A DNA stretch of 64,000 nucleotides, from assembly GCA_036346405.1 (NCBI GenBank), contig CM070558.1, positions 2,976,001 to 3,040,000 of the forward strand, written 5' to 3'. Positions within the stretch are counted from its first letter, which is position 1. Each line of letters begins with the position of its first letter. The stretch comes from Phyllostachys edulis (taxonomy: Eukaryota; Streptophyta; Magnoliopsida; Poales; Poaceae). Positions 1 through 10,648 of the stretch are shown here, piece after piece. The position numbers and the translations under genes were made by a program. Below the pieces are notes generated by a model. It did no database searches. It was given only the letters and a program-made list of their open reading frames with translations, and was not told the DNA's origin.

Positions 1-2
1 GT

Positions 3-320
3 GCCACCCATTCGTCCCCGTCATCGACCCACCCCCACGCCATCAACCGCCTCCGCAAGCTCCCCCCGCCGCTCGTCCTACAGGAGTTCGTCAACCACGG
101 CGGTGTCATCTTCAAGGTCTACGTCGTCGGTGGTCACGTCACCTGCATCAAGCATCGCAGCCTCCCGAACGTGTCTAAGGAGATCCTCGAGGACACCTCC
201 GCCGAGGGCTCCGTCTCCTTCTCCCAGGAGATCCTCCGGCCGAGTCGCCTCGCATGCAGCCCAGCCCATTCCCCTCCTCCTCCACCGAAGCTACCCTCGC
301 CGTACCCGGCAGCCCGATGA
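3..320 (+). pseudogene. Inositol-tetrakisphosphate 1-kinase-like gene fragment
   Basis: The third forward frame is open from the window edge to a TGA at 318-320. It contains the segment LVLQEFVNHGGVIFKVYVV followed by a GGHV..C-KHRSLPNVSKE stretch. This matches the central ATP-grasp part of plant inositol 1,3,4-trisphosphate 5/6-kinases (ITPK), cytosolic enzymes of inositol phosphate and phytate synthesis. The match fades after a SFSQ motif near base 230, where a Pro-rich tail unlike the family leads to the stop. The C-terminal catalytic part is therefore absent. The start lies outside the window, so the N-terminal half cannot be judged. The abrupt loss of similarity suggests a truncated or transposon-captured copy rather than a working gene, but an intact upstream part is not excluded. 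Family assignment is fairly secure; functional status is inference. Confidence 0.6.
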
Positions 321-1160
321 GCTCTGACGCCGGCCGACCGCGTCACGGCGTGTCCTAGCCCACGATGAGTCTTTGCCCCTAGTCAATTGGAGGTTCTCTC
401 ATGAGGAGTGTGCCGCGCCGCCTTCTTCACCGATTCCGGCTGGGAACCGTCGCCCGAAGTCCCTCCGTCGAGCTTAGCGCCAATTGCTCATGACCGAAGC
501 ACTGCCTCGGCTCCCTCGTTCTTCCCCAACCTTCAATTAGAGCTCTCCCTCATCCCTCCTGCGTCCCCACGGTGAGCCCTTTGCGCCGCCCGTGGTCCAC
601 GCCGCCAGTGCGTCTCGGCACCGCCCCGCCTCCATGGTCTAGCCAGGTGAGTTCCCCGAGACCCACTGTAGGTCGTGCACGCGCTACCCTCTTTCCCCTC
701 CCACTCCGGCGCCACCGCCCCAACTTCCCTCCACGGCCGGCCGCTTATCTCTACCGCACAGCCGCCACTGGTTGCCCTAGGCCACACCGTCACCACCCCT
801 TGGACCCCCCCCCCCTCCTCAGCTAGTCCCATTTTTGCCATCGTCGGTCGCCACCGATGACCCCCCTCGCCGGTGGCAAGCAATGCCCTGACCCGGCTCT
901 GCCCTCCTCTGCTCCTTTTCTCTCTGTGAATGCCTCTCTGAATGTACATGGTCAAACAAGATGTACCACGTGGAAGCTGACGCGGTGAAACCACCTCACG
1001 TGGATGCCAGCGTGGCCCAAAACCACCTGTTTTCGGCCCGAGGGGGTGGATTCACATGGTATTATGAGTTCAATGGTGCAAATTAGATGGTTTTGGAGTT
1101 CGAGGGGGTAATTTGGACTCGGTGCAAAGTTCAGGGGTGTAAAATGGACTTTTTCCTAGA
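321..1160. other. GC-rich, then transposon-like spacer without a recognised gene
   Basis: Bases 321-930 are GC-rich and open in several frames, but no family is recognisable and codon patterns are consistent with shadow frames. Bases 1040-1160 hold a run describing repeated G-rich phrases (GAGGGGGT, CAGGGGTGTAAAATGG) of the kind found near ends of grass transposons. No terminal inverted repeat or target duplication could be paired. Confidence 0.3.
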
Positions 1161-2686
1161 ATTTATAGTAACAATCCACAATATAAGGACACTAATATCT
1201 TTGGACATCATTAAGAATAGGCAGGAATGATGCTAAGGTAGCGTGTTTTGTGCGCAGCATAGTCTGTTTGTAGGACTATTTATCAGTGCATGCCATGTGT
1301 ATGAAAATCGGAGAATAGCTAACAGTGAATAGGGAGGTAAGAGCACTATGACGTAGAGAGAATAAGAAGAGAGTTACCACACTGCATAACAAGCAGAGCA
1401 CGGTGTTCCAGGATGGCCTATAGTACCCAACAAAGTTCAGAGTGGTATTTATTGGAAAAGTCGGTACATATATATATTACAGAGGTTTTGGTGACACTGC
1501 TACGAACGGAAAAGAAGATTGGAAGAGGATAGGTAAAGAATTGGTACTAATACTGTAATACTCTGAAACGTTTTAGAGAGAAGAAAAGGATTAGCCTGTG
1601 CGCTAGTGCTGCCCGTTCGGCCAGCGTCGCCTCCTGCCCGGGAATCTGTCCGGTCGCCTCAGCCAGCGCGCCCGCCCAGCTCCAGCCGCTGCATTGCTCG
1701 CGTGCGTCCCTGCTATTTCCTCCGTGTGTTGCTGGTGCTAGCTATTAGCCATGCCATGCTGCATGATTTGCATGGTTGTGTGGTGGTTTGAACAGTAGAG
1801 GAGAGAGAGGAAGGACCAGGAGAAAGGAAGAAGCCAGGAAAGAAAAGAGAAGAGGAAAATTAGGTGGAAGAAATCGAGATCTGAGTTTTCGTCATGTAGG
1901 TAACGATCAAGTTTTTCCCTCTATTGTTTATTTTATCTAGAGATTTGAAACAAGATTAGAATAAAGAATTGACATGTTTTTAGTCGAGGGAAAATCGAAT
2001 AGTAGATTGGTTTAGTCTGCTGTTTTGTTGTACTATTATTTCGGATACTGTAAGGGTGTAATTTGAGGATGTTATCTACTAGATAATTGTAGAGAAGTTT
2101 AGTACATTTCCATAGAATATTTAATCATATCGATCGGATAATTAATTTTCGAGTTACGAATTTTGTAAACCTGCTGTCCAGAGAGTTGCCGTCTTTTGGC
2201 ATCATCTTGGTAGACTGTAGATTAAAATTAGTAAATAGACTAATTAGGGTTATGAAAAATTAATTCAAGAAGACTCGTGTCATGGACAAATCGATTGAAG
2301 ACTGATTTTAAAAAAATGAAAAACTTGCATGCTGAAATGCATTCAGAACACATTACTACCAAGGCAGTACTTTTCTTTCATCAGTTTCTTATGTGAGATA
2401 GATGTAAGAATGGAATGGTAAACAATCGAGTTTTGCTATAACAAATGTGTGAGATTTCAATAGCTTAGCAAAATGTTTTGTAACCATCATGCTTCATCTT
2501 AACTCATATGCTAGGAATTGCATTAATCCTAAGTATTAGAGCATACATTGAATGCTTACTAATCAAAAAAAATTTTACCTTGTAAATCAATGTAGCCCTA
2601 TTATGGCTATCGGCAACCCACAGGACTCAATTATGGGTCCCTAGATGACAGTGTTCCTACTTCAAATTTACACTATTTAGTTAGGA
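1161..2686. other. AT-rich intergenic stretch, nothing recognised
   Basis: No coding frame of note and no repeat boundary was found. A purine-rich segment at about 1795-1875 (GAGAGAGAGGAAGG-like) could be a 5' leader, but no downstream coding exon was identified. Confidence 0.3.
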
Positions 2687-3208
2687 CTAGTCATCAACCC
2701 GAGCATCCGCACGGGCTACGTGGTTTCAACAATATTATGTTATTGATAATATAAGAAAAATTCCGTTGGCAAACTTTGGTTCTCATTTATTTTACTTTTT
2801 CTATTTGTTATATATTTCTAATTTATTGCTTCATGGCCCCAATATAGAACCAATATTGTTATTTACGTGCATCTTAAGTACAAATACTCTTAGTGTATGG
2901 ATCTACACATGTATGGAGTACACAAATTGCGAGTCCACGCAGGATACCGGCCTTTTACGTCACATACACGTCTCTCTATCTCTAGCTCTCCTGGTTGTGT
3001 TCGGCTATGGCATCCGAGTTCATGCAGGATACCGGCTAATAAATCCAAGCCGTAGGTTGTACCAAATGATAAATTGGATGGTTAGGATTTTCCGTTTTAC
3101 TCAGATTAATGTGGGAATTTTTAGCTTTTTCTTTTCTTTTTCTCCGATTAATGTAGGAATTTCTACCTTAATACGGGGGTTTCTAGGAGAGTCTCCAATT
3201 AGTATAGA
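2687..3208 (-). mobile_element. Short non-autonomous Helitron
   Basis: Read on the minus strand the element begins TCTATACTAATTGGAGAC at 3208. It ends with a GC-rich hairpin (CCCG..CGGG around 2697-2715) and CTAG at 2690-2687. It sits between A and T, the insertion preference of Helitrons, rolling-circle transposons that make no target duplication. The 522-bp body has no Rep/helicase coding capacity, so it depends on a helper. The short plus-strand open frame across it is incidental. Both termini and the insertion site fit, so the call is good; the family name is not known. Confidence 0.75.
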
Positions 3209-3409
3209 TATAGATAGATAGATCGTTTACTCGTCTACGTACGTTCGTGTTCATTCGTTCTACGTGTACAAACACATATGACATATATATAGTACTACTT
3301 TTATATATACACAAACACAAGCTACATGCACACGCGAATTGAATTGCAATTGAGGCTGGCTAGCTAGGGTTATCGATGGATCGATCGTACTCATTGCCAT
3401 CCATAATCA

Positions 3410-4074
3410 AATGGAGGAGACGATCTGCGGCGATCTTTGCGGTCTGCGTGGAAACGATCGCTGCGTTGGTCTTGTCTTTGTCTTTGGTCTTTGGTGGTGG
3501 CGAGCTGCGATGTTTATCGGAGAATCAATCTGGTATAACGCCGCAATTGTCCCCTTGACAAATGACAACACCATAGGTTTGGTTGGGGAACAATCTATGC
3601 GACATATCAACGTAGTAATTCGGGCACCGTGCACTCGCTCGCATTCAGGTCCCTCGTGCCATCGCGCCGCCCCATACACCACGTCGGTTGCCCGGAGTCC
3701 GTATCTGGCCGGCTCCGTTAGCGAACGGCATTGGGCGAGACGCGCCTTCGCCGCGACTAGCTCATCATCTCGCCACAGCGTCACGGTTCATCTTGGCCAC
3801 ATCGTCGATGGAGTTGTTAACCCACGGGAGAACACATGGACGGCGGGTCGGCCGACGCCGAAGAAGGGCTTGTTCGAGTACCGGAGGAAGCACGCGTCGT
3901 TGTTAACGCTCACCTCGCGGCTGAGAATGCACATCTTGCCTATCTCGGAGTGCGTATCGAGGTCCTCGAGGAGGCATTGCATGCACTCGCTCCAGCTCCA
4001 GACGACGTAGCACATGGCGAGGCCGAAGATCTGGTCGGACTCCGCACCGCCGTGCGTGTCGCTCTGGAATTGCT
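3410..4074 (-). pseudogene. DUF26 (Gnk2-homologous) cysteine-rich gene remnant
   Basis: On the minus strand, about 4074 to 3830 encodes a segment with GGAESDQIFGLAMC, then the DUF26 hallmark C-x8-C-x2-C (C, YVVWSWSE, C, MQ, C), then ACFLRYSNKPFF. This is the classic end of a first stress-antifungal domain. A second, frameshifted piece near 3640-3700 reads TRDLNASEC, as in a second DUF26 domain. A still more degraded Lys-rich stretch near 3410-3500 sits where a transmembrane or linker region would be expected. DUF26 proteins are secreted or receptor-kinase ectodomains. The coding sequence is cut by the LINE at 4075-8555, whose target duplication lies inside the QFQSD codons. A few upstream codons continue at 8573-8600. 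Stops and frameshifts make this a pseudogene; no kinase domain was seen. Confidence 0.72.
4058..4074. repeat. LINE target-site duplication, left copy
   Basis: A 17-bp sequence beginning GTCGCTCTGG and ending ATTGCT is repeated exactly at 8556-8572. It bounds the minus-strand LINE; the left copy directly abuts the poly-T (poly-A tail in the element's sense). Confidence 0.9.
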
Positions 4075-4465
4075 TTTTTTTTTTAGATAATGGAAGAGGA
4101 CGCCCTCTCTCGGCCTCTACATCAAAGATGCACACAGCCTAATTTATTAAAAAGTTTAAGGTAACATAGTAGCCAAACTGTTAATACTGGCGGAAGCCTT
4201 ACAAGCAATTCTTGACTGAAATTTAAACTCAATCATTACAAATTCTTTGACTACACCGCCACCCATGAGCATATAAAATTTGCTTCGCCATAGCCTCCAG
4301 ACGGATGCTTCCATCCAAAGATTGACTCATACAGTCCGGTTTACGCAGGTTTGCCCAAACCCTCGGCCGGTGTCCGGTCAAAATGATCACTGTAATGGAT
4401 TAGTAACAATCTTTTTATTAAAAACTACATCATTCCGGCATAACCAGATAGACCAACATAAGGCA

Positions 4466-6600
4466 CTAGCTCCCACCAAGAGTTGTGTCTTTAACATTGT
4501 TGGAATTCCAGCTAACCAATTCCCGAACATGTGTGCTATGCTCATAGGGGGATAAATTGAACGCACAACCGACAACCCACCAAGTGAGGCGCGCAAAAGT
4601 GCAATCAATAAAAGATTTGGATTGTTTCCTCTTTAATCTGAAACAACACCGCTTGCTTCCTCTAATTTCTTTTAAGCAGTTATCTTTAGTTAAGACCACC
4701 CCTCTTTTGAGATACCAAAGGAAAATTTGTACTTTTAAAGGAATCTTTATAAGCCAAATTACATTCCTAATAGGAACTCGATAGTTGTTAATGAGAGCTC
4801 CATAGAAAGATTTGACCGTAAACAAGCCAGATTTATTTAAATTCCATCTAAAGGTATCCTTTTGAGAGCTTAACTGCAAATTAGTAATTCTCAAAACAAG
4901 ATCGTTCCAAGCATGTAACTTGGTACCAATAATAGGTCTCTGAACGAAATGTTTAAGGGTGTCGATCTCATAATAGTTGCCACAATATCCTCCTTACGCC
5001 TTACCACATTATAAAGAATAGGGTCTTGTCATTCAATGGAGAATCACCTAGCCAAGTATCTTCCCAAAATCTAGTTTGCTTTCCATTTTGAACCTGGAAA
5101 GACCCAAACCGAAGAAATTGATCTTTAATTTTCAAAAGCCCCGACCAAAAATGAGAAGTCCCAGCCTTATTGACCACCTGCGAAAGACTTTTATCTCCCA
5201 AGTACTTCCTCTTTAGCAACGTTTGCCAAACACCTTCTTCATTTAGCAGTTTAAATAGCCATTTCCCAAGAAGGCTTTTATTTTTAGCGTCTAAGTTGGA
5301 AACACCTAGACCGCCATGCTCTTTGGGTGAACAAACTACATTCCATTTAGTGAGTCTGTATTTACGTTTATGATTGTCACTCTGCCAGAAGAATCTAGAA
5401 CGATAAAAATCTATTCGTTTGAGGACTTGTCTAGGTACTTGAAAAAAAGAAAACATAAACATAGGCAGACTGCTTAGTACCGAGTTAATAAGTACTAACC
5501 GTCCTCCCACAGACATACTTTTTCCTTTCCAACTACTAAGCTTTTTCTCAATTCTATCCTCTACTCCTTTCCAATCACTATTCCGTAACTTTTTAAAGTG
5601 GATAGGGATACCCAAGTACCTAAAAGGAAAAGCATCCACTTCACAGCCAAATAACTGTGTAAACAGAGGTTCAGAAGCTTTGGCAGAACCGAAACAAAAA
5701 ATCTCACTCTTATGAAAATTAATCTTTAAACCCGATAACTGTTCAAAGACACAAAGAATAAGTTTCAGATTTTTGGCTTGTTCCAAATCATTATTCAAAA
5801 AGAGAATCGTGTCGTCAGCATACTGTAAAATTGACAAACCATCCTCAATCAAGTGTGGAACTATGCCTGTTAAAAGGCCTGCCTCTTTAGCTCTAGAGAT
5901 AAAAATGGCAAGCATGTCTCCTACAATGTTAAAAAAGGATAGGAGACATAGGATCACCTTGCCGAAGACCTTTCTGAGTTTGGAAAAAGGAACCAAGATC
6001 ATCATTAACTTTTATTCCAACACTCCCTCCCTTAATAATACTTTCCACCCAGGAACACCACTTAGCAGAGAAACCTTTCATTCTTAAAGTTTGAATTAAA
6101 AATGGCCATTTAACCTTGTCATAAGCTTTCTCAAAGTCTATCTTGAAAACTATTCCATCTAAATTCTTTTTATGCAATTCATGAATTGTTTCGTGAAGAA
6201 TAACAACTCCGTCAAGAATAAACCTCCCCTGCATAAAAGCAGACTGGGAAGGTCTAACGACCTTTTGAGCTACCCCCATGAGCCTATTAGTAACAACTTT
6301 AGTAAAAATTTTAAAACTAACATTTAAAAGACAAATCGGTCTGTACTGCTGAATTTGTTTAGCGTCCGTTTTTTTGGGAAGCAAAGTAATGATCCCAAAA
6401 TTCAAACTGTAAAGATGAAGCGAACACTTATGAAAATCCTGGAACATAGCTAACAAGTCGAACTTAATAATATCCCAAAACACCTGATAGAACTCGGCAG
6501 GGAAGCCGTCTGGCCCAGGTGCTTTGTTATGGTCCATTTGAAAAATTGCTTCCTTCACCTCTTTTTCAGTAAACGATTCTGTAAGGTAATTATTTTCCAC
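4466..6600 (-). pseudogene. LINE reverse transcriptase and zf-RVT region, frameshifted
   Basis: The piece at 6600-5929 holds the fingers and palm motifs (HNKAPGPDGFPAEFY, FKIDFEKAYDKV, GLRQGDPMSPILF). After a frameshift near 5940 the frame 6005-5001 carries the catalytic YADD box (LQYADDTILF), the GLKINFHKSE motif and the C-terminal region. The zf-RVT part continues in other frames at 4894-4466 and 4608-4387. These are the standard domains of a plant L1-type polymerase, and their order is intact. At least three frame breaks exclude a functional protein. Confidence 0.88.
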
Positions 6601-6880
6601 CTCAGAAACTTGAGGTATATCATTCTATGAGAATCAACCATAGAAACATGATTATTTTCGAAGGTCCAAACAAAACTTTATAATAATTAGTGATATCGTT
6701 TTTAATTGTACATCACCGAATTATTCCTTCCTCCTGTTCTAGTTGAAAAATTCATTGACGTCTATGTTTTCCATTCGCAATCAAATGATAATAGCGCGTA
6801 TTTCTATCCCCCTCTAAAAGAAACTTCGCTTTGGACCTCTGATACCACTTAATTTCTTCTTCTCTTAGAAGGTGAGCCAA

Positions 6881-7886
6881 TCACTCATTAGCAGCCCTTT
6901 TAATATTAAGCTCGTGATCAGACAACCTCACCATCTCAGCTTTTTTATCAAGCTCATCAATTATTAAATTAAGCTCAATTTTTTCTTTTTTGTAAGGTCC
7001 ACTGGTATTTTTAGCCCAACCGCGAAGAAAGCTTCTGAGAGATCTGACCTTACCCTGCCAAATTTGTAAGGCGGAATGCCCATTAGTATCTTTTTTCCAC
7101 ACATCTGCCACCAACTCCCTGAACCCCTCCCTACACAACCAACCTAATTCAAATTTAAAAAGCGACTGACTTCCTTTAAAAGAAGCCGCTCTCGTGTTTA
7201 AAAGCAAGGGCGTATGGTCAGATAAAGATCTTTCAAGGGTATTAACAGTGACCAAAGGAAATTTAGATTCCCAATCTAAATTCATTAGGACTCTATCTAG
7301 CTTTTCAAAGGTTGGCTTAGCTAAAGAATTGGCCCAAGTATATTGTCTTCCGGATAAAGCTATTTCTCTTAAATCCAAGTTATTAATCACAGCATTAAAT
7401 AAGAATGGCCACCTATAATCAAAATTATCATTATTTTTCTCAACTGAATGTCTGATGATATTAAAATCACCCCCAATTAGAATAGGAAGCGATTCTTTCC
7501 TACAGGCTTGAACAAGTTCAGTAAGAAACTTTTCTTTGAATTGAGCTTGAGCTGCACCATAAACAGCCACCAGGACCCACTGGAAATCATCCTCTCTGTT
7601 TTTTATATGAAACTTAACATAAAAATCACCGGCATCAATAGAGCCAATATCAAACACCCGCGTATTCACCCCTAAAAGGATACCCCCCGACCGACCATGT
7701 GGAGGAGAAAAATGCCATAGAAAATTCCTCCCACCACACAGATGGTTAAGACAAGTCACAAAAAGTCCTTTTTTCTAGTTTCTAAAATGGCCACAAAATC
7801 TAAATGATGTTCCTTAACCAAATCACTGATATATCTATGTTTAGCCAAGTCTCCCAGACCTCTGCTATTCCAAAAAAGACCTTTCA
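6881..7886 (-). pseudogene. LINE endonuclease (EEP) domain, frameshifted
   Basis: The minus-strand reading starts with MKGLFWNSRGLGD and continues to LETRKKDFL near 7765. It then changes frame into the CGGRNFLWHFSPPHGRSGGI stretch and runs to about 6881. Typical exonuclease-endonuclease-phosphatase landmarks are present: GGDFNIIR, the YTWANS motif and SDHTPLLL near the end of the domain. In a live LINE this enzyme nicks the target DNA to prime reverse transcription. One clear frameshift near 7765 breaks the frame, and the link to the reverse transcriptase (6600-6880) is also damaged. Confidence 0.85.
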
Positions 7887-8411
7887 TTTTAACTTTACTT
7901 TAATTGGTCTATTGTGGAGATTCTTCTTTTTCGACCTCTTTTTATAAGTCACTAAAGTAAAATTAGATTGTTCGTCCTCTAAAGAACCATCTAAGTCATT
8001 GCAAAAGTGACTGAAGGTAGATAAATCATTGTAATCTAGATTTTCATCTTCTATGTCTTCTACTTCTATAATTTCTTTATTTTTTAATCTTTTTATTTCC
8101 ATATTCTGAAGATTTTTAATTGAACTATCAATCTCAGAACTATCTGTTCCTAATGAAATACCAATGCTAGTAACTTTTTCAACAAGTTGCTCATCAGAAA
8201 AGGACATAAATGAAATATTATTGCAGGACTTACTTGAATTGCTTGATTCGAGGTTTCGCACTTTTGCCCGTCGTATAGCCTTTTGGACCAGGTCTTCATC
8301 ACCAGACTGCTGCTTCTTAATACGCTCACTTTGCCGAGGCTCCACCGTCACCTTCTTGTGAATCAAAGGTGACCGAAAAAACCCCTCATCTTTGAAAGAA
8401 CTCCTGCCCAC
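7884..8411 (-). pseudogene. LINE ORF1-side linker fragment
   Basis: A 175-codon frame rich in Lys, Asp, Glu and Ser precedes the endonuclease domain. Its composition and position match the poorly conserved spacer between the gag-like N-terminal part and the endonuclease of plant LINEs. The N-terminal nucleic-acid-binding domains expected upstream are absent because the element is 5'-truncated. Its last codons lie just before the Met-Lys-Gly start of the endonuclease section. Assignment rests on position more than on sequence. Confidence 0.55.
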
Positions 8412-8555
8412 CTTACAGCTCCTGTCTAACCCAGATTCCAGATCCAGATGCTGAACAGCAGAACTGGCATTTTCACTCCTGGAGACCTGTGTTGAAAAAG
8501 CATTGTCTTTGTCATCAACCGGTCTGCCCTGTTTAGCAAAATCGACCGAGCCACC

Positions 8556-8572
8556 GTCGCTCTGGAATTGCT
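8556..8572. repeat. LINE target-site duplication, right copy
   Basis: Exact repeat of 4058-4074. The bases just beyond it continue the interrupted DUF26 reading on the minus strand for a few codons. Confidence 0.9.
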
Positions 8573-8602
8573 GGGGCTGAAGAATAGCACATTGTATTCT
8601 AA

Positions 8603-8826
8603 TTCTTCGATTTCTGCTTAGTACGTGGCTGCATAGGACTCTATCAATTTTTGCTAGTACATAGTTGCATAAGACTTGATCTAAGCCATTGATTTATAGT
8701 ATTATGAAGTTTGGTTCTTCGATTTCTGCTTAGTACGTGACTGCATAGGACTCTATCGATTTTTGCTAGTACATAGTTGCATAAGACTTGATCTAAGCCA
8801 TTGATTTATAGTATTATGAAGTTTGG
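8603..8826. repeat. 112-bp tandem duplication
   Basis: Two adjacent copies, 8603-8714 and 8715-8826, begin TTCTTCGATTTCTGC and end GAAGTTTGG. They differ at only about two positions (for example GTGGCTG against GTGACTG), so the duplication is recent relative to the surrounding decay. It lies inside the putative Helitron whose 5' end is at 8964. Confidence 0.9.
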
Positions 8827-8964
8827 ATGATCCAGATCTTCTCTTTTTTGGATTAATGTGAGAATTTCTAGAATTTCTGATTTTTGTGGGAATTTCTAGC
8901 CTTTTTTCCATCTAGAATTAACGTGAGGGCTTCTAGGAGGGCCTCTAATTAGTATATATAAAGA
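8827..8964 (-). mobile_element. Helitron 5' terminus of a larger or truncated element
   Basis: On the minus strand the sequence starts TCTTTATATATACTAATTAG at 8964, preceded by A. It is clearly related to the 5' end of the 2687-3208 Helitron, sharing phrases such as GATTAATGTGRGAATTTCTAG. Similarity continues inward to about 8680. No separate 3' hairpin/CTRR terminus was found nearby. Either the 3' end is lost or the element runs to the CTAG end at 2687 and carries the DUF26 remnant. Confidence 0.6.
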
Positions 8965-9174
8965 TTGTCTTCTCTTTTTTTTCTTTTTTTTTACAGAAGC
9001 CATGGTATGTTGTCTTACCTTGACATCGCCGGTGTCGGTGGTGAGGTAGCCGAGGCCAAGGTTGGTGGAGAGGTAGCCGGGGGAGGTCGGTGGAGAGGTA
9101 GCCGGGGTTGCGCACGCCGGGAGGGGGGAGGAAGAGGGGAAGGCAGCGTCACCGTAGTTGTGGCACGACAGTGA

Positions 9175-9217
9175 CACTGCACAAGACACTCTTATCGAAC
9201 GAGTGTCTTGTGCAGTG
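9175..9217. repeat. Perfect 17-bp hairpin inside CACTA element 1
   Basis: Left arm CACTGCACAAGACACTC and right arm GAGTGTCTTGTGCAGTG are exact reverse complements around a 9-base loop (TTATCGAAC). Equivalent hairpins occur at the same internal position in the other CACTA elements (29805-29840, 56881-56914 and 49932-49973). Confidence 0.9.
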
Positions 9218-9968
9218 AACCGTGGTGTCACAACTAGCGACGACAAAAAGAAGGGTGGCATCGACGACGGGGTCGGGCGGCGGCGTCAATGTCGAGGGCA
9301 CTCGGGTGGGGAGGGGAACGAATGAGAGTAAGGGCGCAAACCCTAGCGGGCTCCTACTAATAAAGAGTGATACTTATCACTGACGGTTCCATAATAGAAC
9401 CATCTGTGATATGGTTTCCTATCACCGACGGTTCTATTATAGAACCGTTAGTAATAGACAGTTCTATAATAGAACCGTCTGTTATATGAGACCATTTCAC
9501 GGACGGTTCTATTATGGAACCGTCTGTGATATGGTTGTTCTCAAGTTCTATATTTTGAGTATATTATCATGTATACATTTACATGACATGAAGAAATTAC
9601 ATGTTTATATGTTAATTTTGTCATTTAAATACAGCTAAAAATTTGTTTTAACTATGATACATATCACAGATGGATATAATAGAACCATCCATAATATAAG
9701 ACCATATCACAAACAATTCTATTATGGAACCTTTGTGATATAGTTGTTCTCAAGTTCTATGTTTTGAGCATATTATCATGTATACATTTACATAACATAA
9801 AGAAATTACATGTTTATATGTCAATTTTGTCATTTAAATACTACTGAAAATTTGTTTTAACTATGATACTAATTAATTTGTTCCACTAAACCGTCTGTGA
9901 TATATAGTTCAACATATAATATATATAGTAACTTCACCTCCAAACTAGATTTTTTTTTATTTTGGAAT

Positions 9969-10562
9969 TTACATATGGCCAAATAGCCAGTCGCTTCTTA
10001 CAAAGATTAAAAAAAAGTAGAAACCTAAATAAACAAAGTTTTTCAAGTGGCGGAGGTAGGCTGCTATCTCCGTCTTCAAAACATCGTAGGCGGCGACCGC
10101 ATCGGACAGTTCGTGATCATCAGCGAACAAAGCCCAACATGCGTCCACCCACTGATGTGCTCGTTCGAGTGTCTTCCAAAGACCCTCAGACTGTTGAATC
10201 AAGAAGAATTGAGCACATAGGCTCTCTTCCCTTGCTTGAGGGGTCTCAGTATGGTCGACTCGGTCGCCCACCGCCGCGATTAAGCGGTCCAAGTGACGGC
10301 AAGCCTCCTGGCGACGTGCAACGTCGTTGTAGAGGACCACGTCGATGACACCGTACACTCGCCGGAAGTGGGAGATCACCTAGAAGACGCGACAGAAGAG
10401 GATGTTAAGACAGCGGAAGGTGGCTGTCACCTGCTCCGGCAAATCCTTGGATAGAGGAGTGAGGACACTGTTGAAATAGTGTCCTTTTGCAGCGTCCGCC
10501 AACGTACGGCCGGAGATGTGCTCGTACAGTATGGCCGGGTAGGCCATCAATGCCGGCGACAA
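9969..10562 (-). pseudogene. Captured gene fragment of unknown function in CACTA element 1
   Basis: The minus strand reads from about 10562 (SPALMAYPAILYEHISGRTL) through RVF to a TAG at 10380-10382. It continues in the same frame as VISHFRRVYGVIDVVLYNDV to about 9969, where it runs into an AT-rich tail. The stop replaces what could have been one Gln codon. The protein is helical-looking and not like any CACTA transposase or TNP2/TNPD. The same fragment, more decayed, sits in element 2 (about 28970-29450) and element 3 (about 55590-56120). This fits acquisition of a host gene piece by an ancestral element. I do not recognise the parent gene. Element 1 retains the best reading frame. Confidence 0.6.
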
Positions 10563-10596
10563 GGAAACAGAAGATGGGGCTATTTCTGCTTTAGAA

Positions 10597-10648
10597 GTGT
10601 GTGTGTGTGTGTGTGTGTGTGTGTAGTAGTAGTAGTAGTAGTAGTAGA
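10597..10648. repeat. Compound microsatellite (GT)n(AGT)n
   Basis: About fourteen GT units run into about eight AGT units within CACTA element 1, between the captured gene fragment and the proximal terminus. Confidence 0.95.

Larger units (their letters stand above)
4075..8555 (-). mobile_element. 5'-truncated LINE (L1-type non-LTR retrotransposon)
   Basis: The 4.48-kb element is bounded by a perfect 17-bp target duplication (4058-4074 and 8556-8572) and ends in a poly-A tail, seen as poly-T at 4073-4082. In element order it carries the end of the ORF1/linker region, an apurinic-type endonuclease domain, a reverse transcriptase with a YADD box and a C-terminal zf-RVT region. It begins inside the linker, so most of ORF1 is missing, as expected from incomplete reverse transcription. 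Several frameshifts show that it is no longer active. It inserted into the DUF26 remnant. The boundaries are directly seen; activity loss is inferred from the frame breaks. Confidence 0.92.

Noticed and set aside
533..994. A 153-codon minus-strand frame near the left edge
   Set aside because: No recognisable domain; the region is GC-rich and open in three frames, so length alone is not evidence.
1600..1800. Short open frame followed by a purine-rich leader, considered as a gene start
   Set aside because: No downstream coding exon or conserved protein could be linked to it.
3411..4010. A 199-codon plus-strand open frame
   Set aside because: It is the antisense of the DUF26 remnant, whose C-x8-C-x2-C pattern and conserved text are on the minus strand.
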